From Thalassovita litoralis (GTDB lineage Bacteria > Pseudomonadota > Alphaproteobacteria > Rhodobacterales > Rhodobacteraceae): 64,000 nucleotides of DNA. Both the position numbers and the translations under genes were made by a program. A model generated the notes under the pieces. It was not told where the DNA came from. It searched no databases and saw nothing but the letters and a program-made list of their open reading frames with translations. Positions 51,959 to 62,157 of this stretch are shown here, one piece after another (the stretch's first letter is position 1; each line of letters begins with the position of its first letter). Where the stretch lies: positions 1-64,000 of the forward strand of contig NZ_FXTO01000015.1 of assembly GCF_900182725.1 (NCBI RefSeq). The letters run 5' to 3'.

Positions 51959-52557
51959 TCCTGGTTGCGCGCCTCAAGGTGACATTATCTGACGTCGAGC
52001 CTCAGGTATTGCGGCGCTTCGATGTGCCATTGAAGATTAAACTCAACCGCCTGCACGAAGCGATCCAAGCCGCCATGGGCTGGACAGACAGCCACCTTTA
52101 CGAGTTCCGGGCCGGCGGCGTTGGCTGGGGGGTGCCAGATCCTGACGGCTATTACGATGGCCCGCTGCCGGCCAGCAAAACCAGCCTGCTCGACGTGCTC
52201 GAGGATGTCGGCACCAAGACCATCCATTACATCTATGACTTCGGCGACAACTGGCACCATGTGATCAAGGTCGAGAAAATCGACGATGCCATGCCAGGTG
52301 CCGACTATCCGCGCCTTGTCAGGGCCATCGGCGCCTGTCCGCCGGAAGATGTGGGTGGGTTCCCCGGCTACGCCGACTTCCTTGACGCCATGGCAGACCC
52401 CAAGCACGAAGAACATGGCCGGATGGTGGAATGGTATGGGGAAAAGTTCGATCCCGATGAGGCTGAAATCGGCCGTATCCTCGACAACTTCGAGCGCCTC
52501 GCCAAAAAGTGGACCCCCAAGCCACGCAAACCAAAGGCCGCACCCAAAAGCCTCTGA
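51809..52557 (+). mobile_element. 3' remnant of an IS66-family element
   Basis: The remnant starts at the switch from ccdB to transposase sequence (about 51809) and covers the transposase tail and the pRiA4b ORF-3-type gene that often accompanies IS66 transposases. The left part of the element is absent, lost by deletion with the rest of ccdB. The right end is not certain. GGTGTGCTTCAC near 52612..52623 is a weak candidate for a worn terminal repeat. Confidence 0.65.
51955..52557 (+). CDS. pRiA4b ORF-3-family protein, likely IS66 passenger
   Basis: The 200-residue product begins MILVARLKVTLSDVEPQVLRRFDVP and holds YEFRAGG, YIYDFGDNWHHVIKVE and PRLVRAIGACPPEDVGGFPGY. These are the signature blocks of the plasmid pRiA4b ORF-3 family (IS1096 TnpR-like). 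The role is unknown. The gene is frequent in or beside IS66-type elements and on plasmids. Its ATG overlaps the stop of the chimera before it, as expected for the original transposase-passenger junction. It ends in a lysine- and proline-rich tail. The gene itself looks whole. Confidence 0.85.
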   Translation: MILVARLKVTLSDVEPQVLRRFDVPLKIKLNRLHEAIQAAMGWTDSHLYEFRAGGVGWGVPDPDGYYDGPLPASKTSLLDVLEDVGTKTIHYIYDFGDNWHHVIKVEKIDDAMPGADYPRLVRAIGACPPEDVGGFPGYADFLDAMADPKHEEHGRMVEWYGEKFDPDEAEIGRILDNFERLAKKWTPKPRKPKAAPKSL

Positions 52558-52915
52558 TCAATCTAGCGCGGCTGCGGCCTTCGCCGGAGGCCTACTATTG
52601 AGACTTCAAACGGTGTGCTTCACGTGCTTGACGGCATGATCTTGCCGAAATAAGCTAGGTACGAGCCAAAGAGTACCGAATGGGTCGCCTGTAAGGGCGG
52701 CCCGTTTTCCATTTTGCAGCATGCAGTGAATATGTTATCTGCACTCTCAGGCGCCGTCTGTGTCTTCGAGATGATCTCTCCAACATCATCACCCCGGAAG
52801 GCAGTGCACAAGGCAGATGGTGCCTACCTCACTTTCCATCACCTTCTTCTCAAACTCCATTGATCTTCGCGCGGCTTTGCGGGATGTCTGTCGCAAAGCA
52901 GAAGGAAGACAGCCT
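52558..52915. other. gap before gpsA
   Basis: No gene is seen. The frame starting at 52817 is open into gpsA, but its first 33 codons lack a family match. A G/C-rich inverted motif (GTAAGGGCGGCCCGTTTTCC near 52690..52709) resembles a common intergenic hairpin. The promoter of gpsA should be here. Confidence 0.4.
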
Positions 52916-53890
52916 ATGTATTCTGATGGGGTCGCTGTAATCGGGGCTGGGGCTTTTGGAACCGCTCTGGCCATCGCCCAGGCTGCCAAGCAGCAGAATG
53001 TCATTCTCTGGGGGCGTGATCCGGACACGATGGGCACTATAAATGCGCTTCGGGAAAATAATGCACGTCTCCCGGGCCTGAGGCTTCCGGGTAACATCAC
53101 GGTCACTGCGAATATGGCATCTCTTCATGGTCAAATGACCGTGCTGCTTTCTGTTCCGACCCAATCCTTACGTGGCTTCTTGCAGGAGCATGCACAGTGG
53201 CTTGCGTCTCATATGCTGGTTGTTTGCTGTAAGGGCGTCGAGCGAGGCACCGGTCTTTTACCAGAAGAAATCGTAAAAAGCGTCCTTCCGCAGGCGGTTA
53301 CAGCAGTTCTCACAGGCCCCAGTTTCGCCGATGACATCGGGCGCGGCAAACCGACGGCCCTGACGCTTGCAACGGATGTCCCATCTGGTGGGGAGCTTCA
53401 GGAAACGCTTTCCACACCAACCTTACGGCTTTATCTGAGCGACGATCCCCGAGGGGCGCAATTAGGGGGAGCGTTGAAAAACGTGGTGGCACTCGCGGCA
53501 GGGATGGTGATCGGGGCAGATCTTGGAGAAAGTGCCCGCGCGGCGCTGATGACCCGTGGATTTGCCGAAATTGTCCGTCTGGCCCAAGTTCAAGGCGCAC
53601 ATCCGGAAACGCTTTGGGGCCTCTCTGGGTTTGGCGATCTGATCCTGACGTGCTCCTCGGAAAAATCCCGTAATTTTTCCTATGGCGTCCAGTTTGCCCA
53701 AGGGCACCACATGATCGACGGCGTGACCGTTGAAGGTGTCATGACAGCCCATGCCATATGTGAGCAGAATCTCGATATAGATTTGCCCGTGATCTACATG
53801 GTGTCACGGCTTCTGAAAGGAGAAGTCTCAGTGCCGCAGGCGATGGAAACACTGTTGCAACGCCCTTTGAAATCCGAGCGTCTGCTATAG
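52916..53890 (+). CDS. gpsA: glycerol-3-phosphate dehydrogenase [NAD(P)+]
   Basis: From the ATG at 52916, preceded by GAAGGAAGACAG, the 324-residue enzyme shows the Rossmann loop VIGAGAFGTALA near 6-17, CCKGVERGTG near 103-112, and LTGPSFADDIGRGKPTA. It also has the catalytic lysine in GGALKNVVALAAGM, and WGLSGFGDLILTCSSEKSRN, all typical of GpsA. It makes sn-glycerol 3-phosphate from dihydroxyacetone phosphate for phospholipids in the cytoplasm. It stands alone here and is not usually linked to its neighbours. A second copy elsewhere in the genome is possible but cannot be judged. Confidence 0.93.
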   Translation: MYSDGVAVIGAGAFGTALAIAQAAKQQNVILWGRDPDTMGTINALRENNARLPGLRLPGNITVTANMASLHGQMTVLLSVPTQSLRGFLQEHAQWLASHMLVVCCKGVERGTGLLPEEIVKSVLPQAVTAVLTGPSFADDIGRGKPTALTLATDVPSGGELQETLSTPTLRLYLSDDPRGAQLGGALKNVVALAAGMVIGADLGESARAALMTRGFAEIVRLAQVQGAHPETLWGLSGFGDLILTCSSEKSRNFSYGVQFAQGHHMIDGVTVEGVMTAHAICEQNLDIDLPVIYMVSRLLKGEVSVPQAMETLLQRPLKSERLL

Positions 53891-54057
53891 CTGTTGACTT
53901 CCGTTGAAAACGGCCCCGGTATTTTCACCGAGAGTTACTCCTGCATGTGACGTCTAAGAACTGATCACGCAGGCTTGCAGAGTCATCAAAAGTTGTATTC
54001 TTCTCATCACACAGGGCAAAAATCTAATACGCTGCCCGTCATTGAGGGGAGTAGAAT

Positions 54058-55629
54058 ATGCCTGTAGCACAGGAACTGCCAATCGATACCAATGCGTCCG
54101 CAATGGATATGGCGGAAACCATATTCGGCAACGGCGTATCAATTGTCTCAGCGAGTTACACCGGGGCCTCTGCATCTTCAGGCATTTACTCAAACGGTGA
54201 TACGGTAGCCCCTGATCTCACGCCCGCAGATAGCGGCGTTATTCTTTCAACCGGGTATGCCAGTTCCATAACAAACAGCAGATGGGACGCCAACAGTTCC
54301 AGCCGAACCACCGGCAAAATGGGTACAAAAGGGGATAGCGAACTCAGCGAGATTGCCGGGGCCAAAACCTATGACGCCGCGATCTTTGAGGCCAGCTTTG
54401 TGCCGGATGGCTCTACCCTGACAATGCAAGTGACATTCTCATCGGAAGAATATCTGGAATATGTCGGCACCGGCTTTAACGATGTGGTCGGTATATGGGT
54501 CAATGGTGAAAAAGCCGAACTGACGGTTGGCGATGGTGACATCACAATCAACAACATTAACGATCAGTCAAATTCCAACCTCTACATCAATAACCCCGCC
54601 TATGCGGAAGTGGCCAATACCGAGATGGATGGTTTCACCGTCACATTGACACTGAAAGCGCCCGTTATTGCCGGGGCCGAAAACACAATCCGCATCGGGA
54701 TCGCAGATGCGGGGGACCAAAGCTATGACAGCAATCTCCTGATCGCCGGGAATTCCATTCAATGTGCGCTGGTTGCAGGCGATGACAATATCTCGATTCA
54801 GGCGGATGGCACAGCGACCGTCAACCTTCTGGCCAATGACGTATCTACCGCCGGTCCGCTACTGACAATCACCGCAATCAACGGCCAGGCCGTTGTGGCG
54901 GGCAGCACCATTGCCCTATCGACCGGCGAGATTATCACACTCAACCCTGACGGTACTATCACGCTGGAAGCCGGCAGCGCAGCTGGCACCAATGTATTCA
55001 CCTATGAAGTCTCTGATGGGGCAGGTAACACCGATACAGGCTTTGTCACAATCGACACCACGCCTTGTTTCACAGCCGGAACACTGATTGAAACGCCCCA
55101 TGGCTGGCACCGCATTGAAACCTTACAACCCGGCGATCTTGTCCTCACAATTGACAATGGCTTGCAACCGCTGCGCTGGATCGGATTCAGTATCCGCAAA
55201 GCTCAGGGACAAGATGCCCCCATCCGTTTCGCCCCTGGTGCATTGGGGGCGATCGACATGGTGGAAGTCTCTCCCAATCATCGGGTACTCTACAGATCGG
55301 CCCGGGCTGAGTTGCTCTTTGGGGAGCCAGAAGTGCTGGTGAAGGCACAAGAACTCGTCAATGGGCACACCATCACCCAGCGAACAGATGGCACGGATGT
55401 AACCTATATTCATCTGCTTTTTGACAGGCATGAAATTATCAATGCAAACGGGCTCTATAGCGAAAGTTATCATCCCGGTCTGGAAACCCTTGATGCTTTC
55501 GATGCAGACACCCGGGACGAAGTCCTGCGCCTGATGCCCGGCCTGTCCAAGGCTTCCACGGATGATTACGGCCCGGCAGCTCGCATGTCTTTACGCAAAT
55601 ACGAAATCAAAACGCTTCTTGCTGTCTGA
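54058..55629 (+). CDS. choice-of-anchor L / Hint_2 domain surface protein
   Basis: The 523-residue product lacks a classical signal. Residues about 15-240 follow the choice-of-anchor L pattern: GVILSTGYAS, FEASFVPDGSTLTMQVTFSSEEYLEYV, VVGIWVNGE, and the acidic IADAGDQSYDSNLLI end. A cadherin-like repeat follows (about 240-335: AGDDNISIQADGTATVNLLAND). The C-terminus (about 338-490) is a Hint_2 domain beginning PCFTAGTLIETPHGWHRIETLQPGD with a catalytic-type cysteine, then VEVSPNHRVLY. Hint domains can self-cleave. In marine alphaproteobacteria they are linked to T1SS-exported proteins, and a role as another secreted substrate is inferred. Confidence 0.85.
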   Translation: MPVAQELPIDTNASAMDMAETIFGNGVSIVSASYTGASASSGIYSNGDTVAPDLTPADSGVILSTGYASSITNSRWDANSSSRTTGKMGTKGDSELSEIAGAKTYDAAIFEASFVPDGSTLTMQVTFSSEEYLEYVGTGFNDVVGIWVNGEKAELTVGDGDITINNINDQSNSNLYINNPAYAEVANTEMDGFTVTLTLKAPVIAGAENTIRIGIADAGDQSYDSNLLIAGNSIQCALVAGDDNISIQADGTATVNLLANDVSTAGPLLTITAINGQAVVAGSTIALSTGEIITLNPDGTITLEAGSAAGTNVFTYEVSDGAGNTDTGFVTIDTTPCFTAGTLIETPHGWHRIETLQPGDLVLTIDNGLQPLRWIGFSIRKAQGQDAPIRFAPGALGAIDMVEVSPNHRVLYRSARAELLFGEPEVLVKAQELVNGHTITQRTDGTDVTYIHLLFDRHEIINANGLYSESYHPGLETLDAFDADTRDEVLRLMPGLSKASTDDYGPAARMSLRKYEIKTLLAV

Positions 55630-55631
55630 GG

Positions 55632-56006
55632 TTAGGCCTTGATGCGCATCAGGCGGCGCAACGCGGCCCGCATTGCCAGACCGACCGAGGCTCCCAGCAG
55701 AATGCCCAAACCATCGGCCAGCAGATCAAGCGAATCCGCCGAACGCCCGACCAATGGCTGGATAAGCTCGATGAGACCTCCATAGGCCAATAGGAAGAAG
55801 CCCGCAGGACGCAACAGTTGCGGCAACAAACAGGCCGTTGGCCATATCAACGCCGCAAAAGCCAGAATGTGGTAGACTTTATCTATTCCGACGCTGCCTT
55901 GTTTGGACCAATCCGGCATAGGCATCAGGGTCAGGACAGACACAATTCCGACCAGACATAAAGAAAGAAACAACCAGACGGTTCTGGGGTGCCGCACGAA
56001 ATTCAC
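55632..56006 (-). CDS. VanZ-like membrane protein
   Basis: From the GTG at 56006 (AGAGG 5 bp before) the product has 124 residues with four likely membrane segments. It carries the VanZ-type signature IDKVYHILAFAALIWP, the segment GGLIELIQPLVGRSADSLDLLADGLGI with conserved E-x-x-Q and D-x-x-D, and a basic end. The family's role is unclear outside teicoplanin resistance. An ATG at 56027 would add seven residues. It converges on the Hint protein gene with 2 bp between the stops, and a hairpin lies upstream at 56081..56107. Confidence 0.8.
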   Translation of the reverse strand: MNFVRHPRTVWLFLSLCLVGIVSVLTLMPMPDWSKQGSVGIDKVYHILAFAALIWPTACLLPQLLRPAGFFLLAYGGLIELIQPLVGRSADSLDLLADGLGILLGASVGLAMRAALRRLMRIKA

Positions 56007-56080
56007 CGTGACCTCTTTCCATAGCATTGCAACTCAGATTGCCTGTCCACAAGACGCTCCGCTGCGCATATTATGCCGAA

Positions 56081-56107
56081 CTGATACCCCCGTCATGGGG
56101 GTATCAG
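56081..56107. terminator. 11-bp-stem hairpin between VanZ-like gene and ilvD
   Basis: CTGATACCCCC (56081..56091) and GGGGGTATCAG (56097..56107) pair perfectly around GTCAT. It lies after the end of ilvD on the minus strand (stop at 56206) and so could end the ilvD transcript. No strong T-run follows on that strand. Confidence 0.65.
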
Positions 56108-56205
56108 CTTTTATGGTTCAAAGTGGCACATAACAGCCGAATACACAGCCTCACATGCCGGAAAACCCGGCAGCGGTTGTGTCTCGGCGTCAGATCCGAG
56201 CAGGG

Positions 56206-58047
56206 TTACTCACTGCCGGGCAGGATACGCACACCGCCCTGAGCCGCACTGGAAGCGAACATCGCATAGGCTTTGAGGGCCGTTGAAACCGCACGTTTGC
56301 GCGGTGCTGCCGGTCCCCAGGGCAATGCCCCTTTGGCTCTCCGGCGATCATCCAGAGTGACATTGGCAACAGCCAGATGGATGAAGCGGTTCGGGATATC
56401 GATCTCAATCGTATCGCCGGTTTCGACCAAGGCGATGATCCCCCCTTCGGCGGCTTCCGGGCTAACATGGCCGATCGACAGGCCCGACGTTCCCCCCGAG
56501 AATCGTCCATCGGTCAGCAGGGCGCATTGGGCTCCCAGACCTTTTGATTTCAGATAAGAGGTCGGATAGAGCATCTCTTGCATACCGGGACCGCCTTGAG
56601 GCCCCTCATAGCGGATGATCACAACCTCACCTGCCTGCACCTGACCCGTCAGAATGCCATTCACAGCATCATCTTGAGATTCAAAGACCCGGGCCTTGCC
56701 GGTGAACTGGAGGATTGAATCATCCACCCCGGCAGTTTTCACGATACAGCCGTTTTCTGCCAGATTTCCAAACAGGACCGCCAAACCGCCATCCTTGGAG
56801 AAGGCATGATCCATATCCCGGATCACTCCGGATTGCCGATCAGCATCCAACGCCTTGTAGCGGTTCGTCGTCGAGAAAGCCTGCGTGGTACGTACACCGC
56901 CCGGGGCCGCGCGATAGAACTCTTCTACCTTGGGATCATTGGCCGTTTTAATATCCCATTTTGCAATAGCTGCAGACATCGTATCGCTGTGTACGGTCCG
57001 GACATCTCCATGCAACAGACCACCCCGATACATTTCCCCCAGAATACCCATGATCCCACCGGCGCGGTGCACATCTTCCATATGCACGTCTTGTTTTGCA
57101 GGCGCGACCTTACAGAGCACCGGCACCTTGCGTGACAGACGATCAATGTCATTCATGGTGAAGTTCACCTTGCCCTCATAGGCAATCGCCAGAAGGTGCA
57201 GCACGGTATTGGTCGACCCCCCCATTGCGATGTCCAGCGACATGGCATTTTCGAACGCTTCGAATGTGGCGATCTCACGCGGTAGGAACCCCTTTTCCTC
57301 ACCTTCATAATGGCGCTTGGTGATCTCGACAATCTTGCGTCCGGCTTCGAGGAAAAGCTCCTTACGGTCCGCATGGGTTGCCAGCACCGACCCGTTCCCC
57401 GGCAGGGCTAGACCCAACGCCTCAGCAAGGCAGTTCATCGAATTAGCGGTGAACATCCCCGAGCAAGACCCACAGGTGGGGCACGCATTGGCTTCAAATT
57501 CCGCAACCTGCTCATCGGTGTAACTATCATCAGCCGCCACGACCATCGCGTCAATCAGATCGACCGCTTTTTCCAGATCGTTAATCGTGACCTTACCCGC
57601 TTCCATCGGCCCACCCGATACGAAGATAACCGGGATATTCAGCCGCATCGCCGCCATCATCATACCGGGAGTGATCTTGTCACAGTTGGAGATGCAGACC
57701 ATGGCATCTGCGCAATGCGCATTCACCATATATTCCACACTATCCGCGATCAGTTCCCGGGAGGGCAATGAATACAGCATGCCATCATGGCCCATCGCGA
57801 TCCCGTCATCGACAGCAATCGTGTTGAACTCTTTGGCAACGCCCCCGGCCTTCTCAATCTCACGGGCCACCATTTGACCCAGATCTTTCAGATGCACATG
57901 ACCCGGAACAAACTGCGTAAAGCTGTTCACGACTGCGATAATCGGCTTTCCGAAATCGCTGTCGGTCATCCCCGTTGCCCGCCAGAGGCCACGGGCCCCC
58001 GCCATGTTGCGGCCGTGGGTGGATCGCCTGGAACGGTAATGCGGCAT
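56206..58047 (-). CDS. ilvD: dihydroxy-acid dehydratase
   Basis: The 613-residue enzyme is full length for IlvD. It starts [21 protein letters not shown] and shows the iron-sulphur cysteines in [12 protein letters not shown] and [33 protein letters not shown] and [19 protein letters not shown]. It dehydrates 2,3-dihydroxy acids in the isoleucine and valine pathway in the cytoplasm. It is a housekeeping gene standing between the surface genes. It is separated from manC upstream on the same strand by a strong terminator, so it has its own promoter in 58048..58170. Confidence 0.96.
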   Translation of the reverse strand: MPHYRSRRSTHGRNMAGARGLWRATGMTDSDFGKPIIAVVNSFTQFVPGHVHLKDLGQMVAREIEKAGGVAKEFNTIAVDDGIAMGHDGMLYSLPSRELIADSVEYMVNAHCADAMVCISNCDKITPGMMMAAMRLNIPVIFVSGGPMEAGKVTINDLEKAVDLIDAMVVAADDSYTDEQVAEFEANACPTCGSCSGMFTANSMNCLAEALGLALPGNGSVLATHADRKELFLEAGRKIVEITKRHYEGEEKGFLPREIATFEAFENAMSLDIAMGGSTNTVLHLLAIAYEGKVNFTMNDIDRLSRKVPVLCKVAPAKQDVHMEDVHRAGGIMGILGEMYRGGLLHGDVRTVHSDTMSAAIAKWDIKTANDPKVEEFYRAAPGGVRTTQAFSTTNRYKALDADRQSGVIRDMDHAFSKDGGLAVLFGNLAENGCIVKTAGVDDSILQFTGKARVFESQDDAVNGILTGQVQAGEVVIIRYEGPQGGPGMQEMLYPTSYLKSKGLGAQCALLTDGRFSGGTSGLSIGHVSPEAAEGGIIALVETGDTIEIDIPNRFIHLAVANVTLDDRRRAKGALPWGPAAPRKRAVSTALKAYAMFASSAAQGGVRILPGSE

Positions 58048-58170
58048 GGTATCTTCCTTCGTGACTATAGGTGGCGCACAGGCCCTGTCCGGCGCAAGGG
58101 ATATCGCAGTTTGCCGGGGCTGAACAATGGCTGAACCGTCAATGTTGTGAAAAACAGCCCAAAAGCAAAA

Positions 58171-58194
58171 GGCCCCCGGGGGAAACCGGGGGCC
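58171..58194 (-). terminator. intrinsic terminator after manC
   Basis: GGCCCCCGG (58171..58179) pairs with CCGGGGGCC (58186..58194). On the minus strand the hairpin is followed by TTTTGCTTTT. It closes the gmd-fcl-manC transcript before ilvD. Confidence 0.85.
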
Positions 58195-58217
58195 TGCATC
58201 ACTGCTACGAAGCAGAA

Positions 58218-59639
58218 TTAGTTCCGTGAGTAGATGTCTTCGTAGCGAATGATATCATCCTCACCGAGATAGGAACCCGTTTGCACCTCGATCAGGACCA
58301 TCGGCACTTTGCCCGGGTTTTCCAACCTGTGCTTAGCCCCGAGAGGAATGTAGACAGATTGATTTTCTGTGACAAGTTGCTCCGTCTCGTCAATCTGCAC
58401 TCTGGCCGTGCCTTCCACAACGATCCAATGCTCCGCCCGGTGATGATGCGACTGCAGGGACAGGGCTGCGCCGGGATGCACTACGATGCGCTTCACCTGA
58501 AAACGGTTGCCGATCACCAAACTTTCGAACCAACCCCAAGGACGATGATCCTTCGGGAAAGCCGTCGCCTGTTTGGCCTGCTTGGCCTTGAGCGCTGCAA
58601 CCGCCTGTTTGACATCCTGCGCACGGCTGGCATCCGCCACCAGCACCGCGTCCGGCATCGCAACCGTGATAATATTCTTCAGCCCGATCCCAACCAGTTC
58701 CAGCCGCTGATCCTCAGAGCGCAGCAAGCTGTCTTCGCAATCCAGAGCTGTCGCATGGCCATGTGTCACCACACCGTGCGCATCCGGATTGGTCTCGCGC
58801 CAGACCGCATCCCAGCCACCGAGATCGGACCAGCCCGCAGCAAAGGGAACAACTGACAGGTTTTCAGCCCGCTCCATCACCGCATAGTCAATCGAGATAT
58901 CCTCGGCCCGGCCCCACGGCTCCGGTGCCAGGCGCAGGAAACCCAAATCCGTCTGGGCATCTTCAACGGCCTGACCAACCTGTTTCATGAGATCAGATGC
59001 GTGTGCCTGAAACGCAGCCAGAATGGCTTTGACCGAAAAGAGGAAAATGCCTGCATTCCACAGGTAAGTTCCGGCCTGCAGCATTTCTTTCGCCCGTGCT
59101 GCATCCGGTTTTTCCACAAAGCGCGACAGTTTCAGCGGACGCGCCTCGCATTCGCCTGGGTTCTCTGCCAGTTCCAGATAGCCATACCCGGTCTCTGCAT
59201 GGGTCGGGCGAATGCCGAATGTTACCAATTGACCAGCCTTGGCGGCGGGCAGGCCTGCGGCGACTGCCGCCCGGAAGGCAGTGGCATCAGGCACAACGTG
59301 ATCGGAAGGGGCCACAAGCATCAGCGCATCAGGATTGGTTTTTTCCAGCCAAAGCGCGGCGGCCAGAATAGCCGGGGCCGTATTGCGCCCCTCCGGTTCA
59401 ATCAAAATTGCACCGGGATCAATGCCGACTTCAGTCATCTGTTCAGTGACGATGAAGCGGAAATCTGCATTGGTCAGAACCATTGGGGCTGCGAATTCCG
59501 GCCCCGAAAGCCGTTGTGCGGACGCCTGAAATAGCGACGTCGTTCCCACCAAGGGCGAAAACTGCTTGGGATAGCTCTTACGGGACAGCGGCCAGAGCCG
59601 CGTACCGGAACCACCGCAAAGGAGAATAGGGGTAATCAT
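58218..59639 (-). CDS. manC: mannose-1-phosphate guanylyltransferase / mannose-6-phosphate isomerase
   Basis: The 473-residue enzyme begins [27 protein letters not shown], the nucleotidyltransferase loop with G-x-G-x-R and K-Q-F. It shows [14 protein letters not shown] and the C-terminal cupin-type isomerase part: [20 protein letters not shown], then [15 protein letters not shown] with metal histidines and [13 protein letters not shown]. The bifunctional form makes GDP-mannose for capsule and LPS. It is the last gene of the cluster gmd-fcl-manC (gap 15 bp from fcl) and ends at a strong terminator. Confidence 0.96.
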   Translation of the reverse strand: MITPILLCGGSGTRLWPLSRKSYPKQFSPLVGTTSLFQASAQRLSGPEFAAPMVLTNADFRFIVTEQMTEVGIDPGAILIEPEGRNTAPAILAAALWLEKTNPDALMLVAPSDHVVPDATAFRAAVAAGLPAAKAGQLVTFGIRPTHAETGYGYLELAENPGECEARPLKLSRFVEKPDAARAKEMLQAGTYLWNAGIFLFSVKAILAAFQAHASDLMKQVGQAVEDAQTDLGFLRLAPEPWGRAEDISIDYAVMERAENLSVVPFAAGWSDLGGWDAVWRETNPDAHGVVTHGHATALDCEDSLLRSEDQRLELVGIGLKNIITVAMPDAVLVADASRAQDVKQAVAALKAKQAKQATAFPKDHRPWGWFESLVIGNRFQVKRIVVHPGAALSLQSHHHRAEHWIVVEGTARVQIDETEQLVTENQSVYIPLGAKHRLENPGKVPMVLIEVQTGSYLGEDDIIRYEDIYSRN

Positions 59640-59654
59640 CGAAAGTCCTGTCGT

Positions 59655-60617
59655 CTATTTCGCCCGAAGTGCATCGGGGGCCTGGTTCAAGAACCACTCA
59701 TACGTTTCCTTGACCCCGGTTTCGAGGGGGATTGTCGCCTGCCAACCCAAACGCTTGAGACGGCTGACATCCAAAAGCTTACGCGGGGTGCCATCCGGCT
59801 TGCTGGTATCGAAACTGAGCCGGCCTGCAAATCCAGTCACACGGGCGACAGTCTCAGCCAATTCACGGATCGTGACATCTATGCCGGTTCCAACATTGAT
59901 ATGGCTCAGCATCGGCTGGGTTTCCTGACTATACTTGACCCGATCCAACCCCATGACAAACAGCGATGCTGCCGCCATGTCATCGACATGCAAAAATTCA
60001 CGCCGGGGCGTGCCGCTTCCCCAGATCACCACGTCTTCCTGCCCATCGCGAACAGCCTCATGAAAGCGCCGGATAAGAGCGGGCAGCACATGTGAATTCT
60101 CAGGGTGAAAATTGTCGCCCGGACCATAAAGATTGGTGGGCATAACCGAACGGTAATCTGTGCCATATTGCCGGTTGTAGCTTTCACAGAGCTTGATCCC
60201 GGCAATCTTCGCAATCGCGTAAGGCTCATTGGTTGGCTCCAACTGTCCGGTCAGCAACGCATCTTCCGCCATCGGCTGTGCTGCCAGCTTGGGATAGATA
60301 CAGCTAGACCCCAGTTGCAGTAGTTTCTGAACACCGGCTTTCCAAGCCGCATGGATAACGTTGCACTCCATCATCAGATTTTCATAAATGAACTGAGCCG
60401 GATAGCTATTATTCGCCAGAATACCCCCAACTTTGGCCGCAGCCAAGATCACCGCATCCGGGCGCACCTCCTGCATGAAGGCCGCAACCGCGCTTTGATC
60501 CGTAAGATCAAGTTCTGCAGAACTGCGCGTAATCAACTCATCCAGACCCTGCGCCTCCAACTGGCGCAGAATGGCACTGCCCACCATGCCACGGTGGCCT
60601 GCAACATAAATCCGCAT
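59655..60617 (-). CDS. fcl: GDP-L-fucose synthase
   Basis: The 320-residue epimerase/reductase shows the Rossmann opening [29 protein letters not shown] with the catalytic serine region, YAIAKIAG with the Y-x-x-x-K pair, and [16 protein letters not shown], all typical of Fcl/WcaG. It turns GDP-4-keto-6-deoxymannose into GDP-L-fucose. Its start overlaps the gmd stop by one base (TGATG), so the two steps are translationally coupled. Confidence 0.95.
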   Translation of the reverse strand: MRIYVAGHRGMVGSAILRQLEAQGLDELITRSSAELDLTDQSAVAAFMQEVRPDAVILAAAKVGGILANNSYPAQFIYENLMMECNVIHAAWKAGVQKLLQLGSSCIYPKLAAQPMAEDALLTGQLEPTNEPYAIAKIAGIKLCESYNRQYGTDYRSVMPTNLYGPGDNFHPENSHVLPALIRRFHEAVRDGQEDVVIWGSGTPRREFLHVDDMAAASLFVMGLDRVKYSQETQPMLSHINVGTGIDVTIRELAETVARVTGFAGRLSFDTSKPDGTPRKLLDVSRLKRLGWQATIPLETGVKETYEWFLNQAPDALRAK

Positions 60618-61741
60618 CAGCCGTTCTCCAAGGACACGGGCAAGTCCAATCCATGTTGTTTCAAGAGCGCATGTCGGCGGGCCGCTTTCAAATCTTCCCT
60701 CACCATTTCAGCGCACATTTGCCGCGCGGTAAGCTCTGGCTCCCAGCCCAGCTTTTCCTTGGCTTTGGTTGCATCTCCAAGCAAGGTTTCGACCTCAGCC
60801 GGACGGAAATAGCGTGGGTCAATCCGCATCACGACATCTCCCGGTTTCACTGCAGGCGCGGCTTCTCCCCTCACGGCTTCCACGACCGCGTTCTCATCCA
60901 AGCCTGCGCCCTCAAACCGAAGTGTCAGCCCAAGCTCAGCGGCCGTCCAGATAATGAACTCCCGCACGGAGTATTGGACCCCGGTGGCAATCACAAAATC
61001 TTCCGCCTGCTCCTGTTGCAGCATCATCCACTGCATACGGACATAATCTTTCGCATGTCCCCAATCACGCAGAGCATCGATATTGCCCATATAGAGACAC
61101 TCTTCGAGACCTTGAGCAATATTAGCGAGCCCTCGGGTGATCTTGCGCGTCACGAAGGTCTCCCCACGTCTCGGGCTCTCATGGTTAAAGAGAATGCCGT
61201 TGCAGGCATACATCCCGTAGGCCTCGCGGTAATTCACCGTGATCCAATAGGAATAAAGCTTGGCGACGGCATAGGGGCTACGTGGATGGAACGGGGTTCT
61301 CTCAGTCTGCGGAATTTCTTGCACCAGACCATAAAGCTCAGAGGTAGAAGCCTGATAAAAACGTGCCCTCTTCTCAAGTCCCAGAAAACGGATTGCTTCC
61401 AGCAGCCGCAGCGTCCCCATCGCGTCCACATCCGCGGTATACTCAGGAGCTTCGAAACTGACGGCCACATGGGACTGCGCTCCGAGATTATAGACCTCAT
61501 CCGGCTCGACCTCACGCAGGATGCGCGTCAGGTTGGAACTGTCCGTCAAATCTCCGTAATGCAGTTTGAGCTTTGGGTCTGGCGTATGCGGATCCTGGTA
61601 AATGTGATCAATCCTGCCCGTATTGAGCAAAGATGTTCGACGCTTAATCCCATGGACCTCATATCCTTTCTCCAGCAGAAATTCTGCCAGATAAGATCCA
61701 TCCTGCCCGGTAATACCGGTGATAAGTGCTCGTTTTGACAT
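60617..61741 (-). CDS. gmd: GDP-mannose 4,6-dehydratase
   Basis: The 374-residue product starts with [21 protein letters not shown], the classic Gmd Rossmann loop. It follows with [20 protein letters not shown], the catalytic [11 protein letters not shown] and [13 protein letters not shown] with Y-x-x-x-[17 protein letters not shown] and [10 protein letters not shown]. It makes GDP-4-keto-6-deoxy-D-mannose from GDP-mannose. It overlaps fcl and lies downstream of a decayed GT2 gene, which suggests an older colanic-acid-like gene order. Confidence 0.97.
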   Translation of the reverse strand: MSKRALITGITGQDGSYLAEFLLEKGYEVHGIKRRTSLLNTGRIDHIYQDPHTPDPKLKLHYGDLTDSSNLTRILREVEPDEVYNLGAQSHVAVSFEAPEYTADVDAMGTLRLLEAIRFLGLEKRARFYQASTSELYGLVQEIPQTERTPFHPRSPYAVAKLYSYWITVNYREAYGMYACNGILFNHESPRRGETFVTRKITRGLANIAQGLEECLYMGNIDALRDWGHAKDYVRMQWMMLQQEQAEDFVIATGVQYSVREFIIWTAAELGLTLRFEGAGLDENAVVEAVRGEAAPAVKPGDVVMRIDPRYFRPAEVETLLGDATKAKEKLGWEPELTARQMCAEMVREDLKAARRHALLKQHGLDLPVSLENG

Positions 61742-61746
61742 GTGTA

Positions 61747-62089
61747 TTATCCCTTGGGGATGAATTGCCCCAGTTTCGAGGCATTTTTCATGAAGAGGGT
61801 ACCGACACCACCCGCACGATTGCGTCGGATGGCTCGAAAATCTTCGCGGCTTTTCTGGATGAGATTACTCAGGCTACGATTGCTTGCCCCACCCGCGCTT
61901 CAACTTGCCAGGCCGATACGCCCCAGAACGCCAATGTCGTACAATCCGCGATGTATCTTGCGCGGAGACATAATCCAAATCACCGTAAACCCCATCGATA
62001 TCCACGCCAGTCTGGCTTTGAACAGACTGCATAGCCTCGCCAATGGTCGCGGCCCGGTTATAGACCGCCGTTACAACAGAAATTTTCAC
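61747..62089 (-). pseudogene. decayed GT2 glycosyltransferase (WcaE-like)
   Basis: The start is intact: MKISVVTAVYNRAATIGEAMQSV, a GT2 opening. After Q-T-G-V-D-I-D the frame jumps to GVYGDLDYVSAQD, which in full enzymes lies some 60-80 residues later. The frame then stops at 61874 after LKRGW. From about 61900 another frame continues with [16 protein letters not shown] and [14 protein letters not shown] to a stop at 61747, which matches the usual C-terminus. So an in-frame deletion and a second frame-shifting deletion removed the donor and catalytic core. About 114 codons remain of roughly 250. It is located between wzi and gmd, where a capsule glycosyltransferase is expected. Confidence 0.8.
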
Positions 62090-62157
62090 AAAATATCTTT
62101 CCGGAGAAAACGGAAACTCGAAGCAGTCATATCAAGATTGCTCTTCAGATACGGCGC

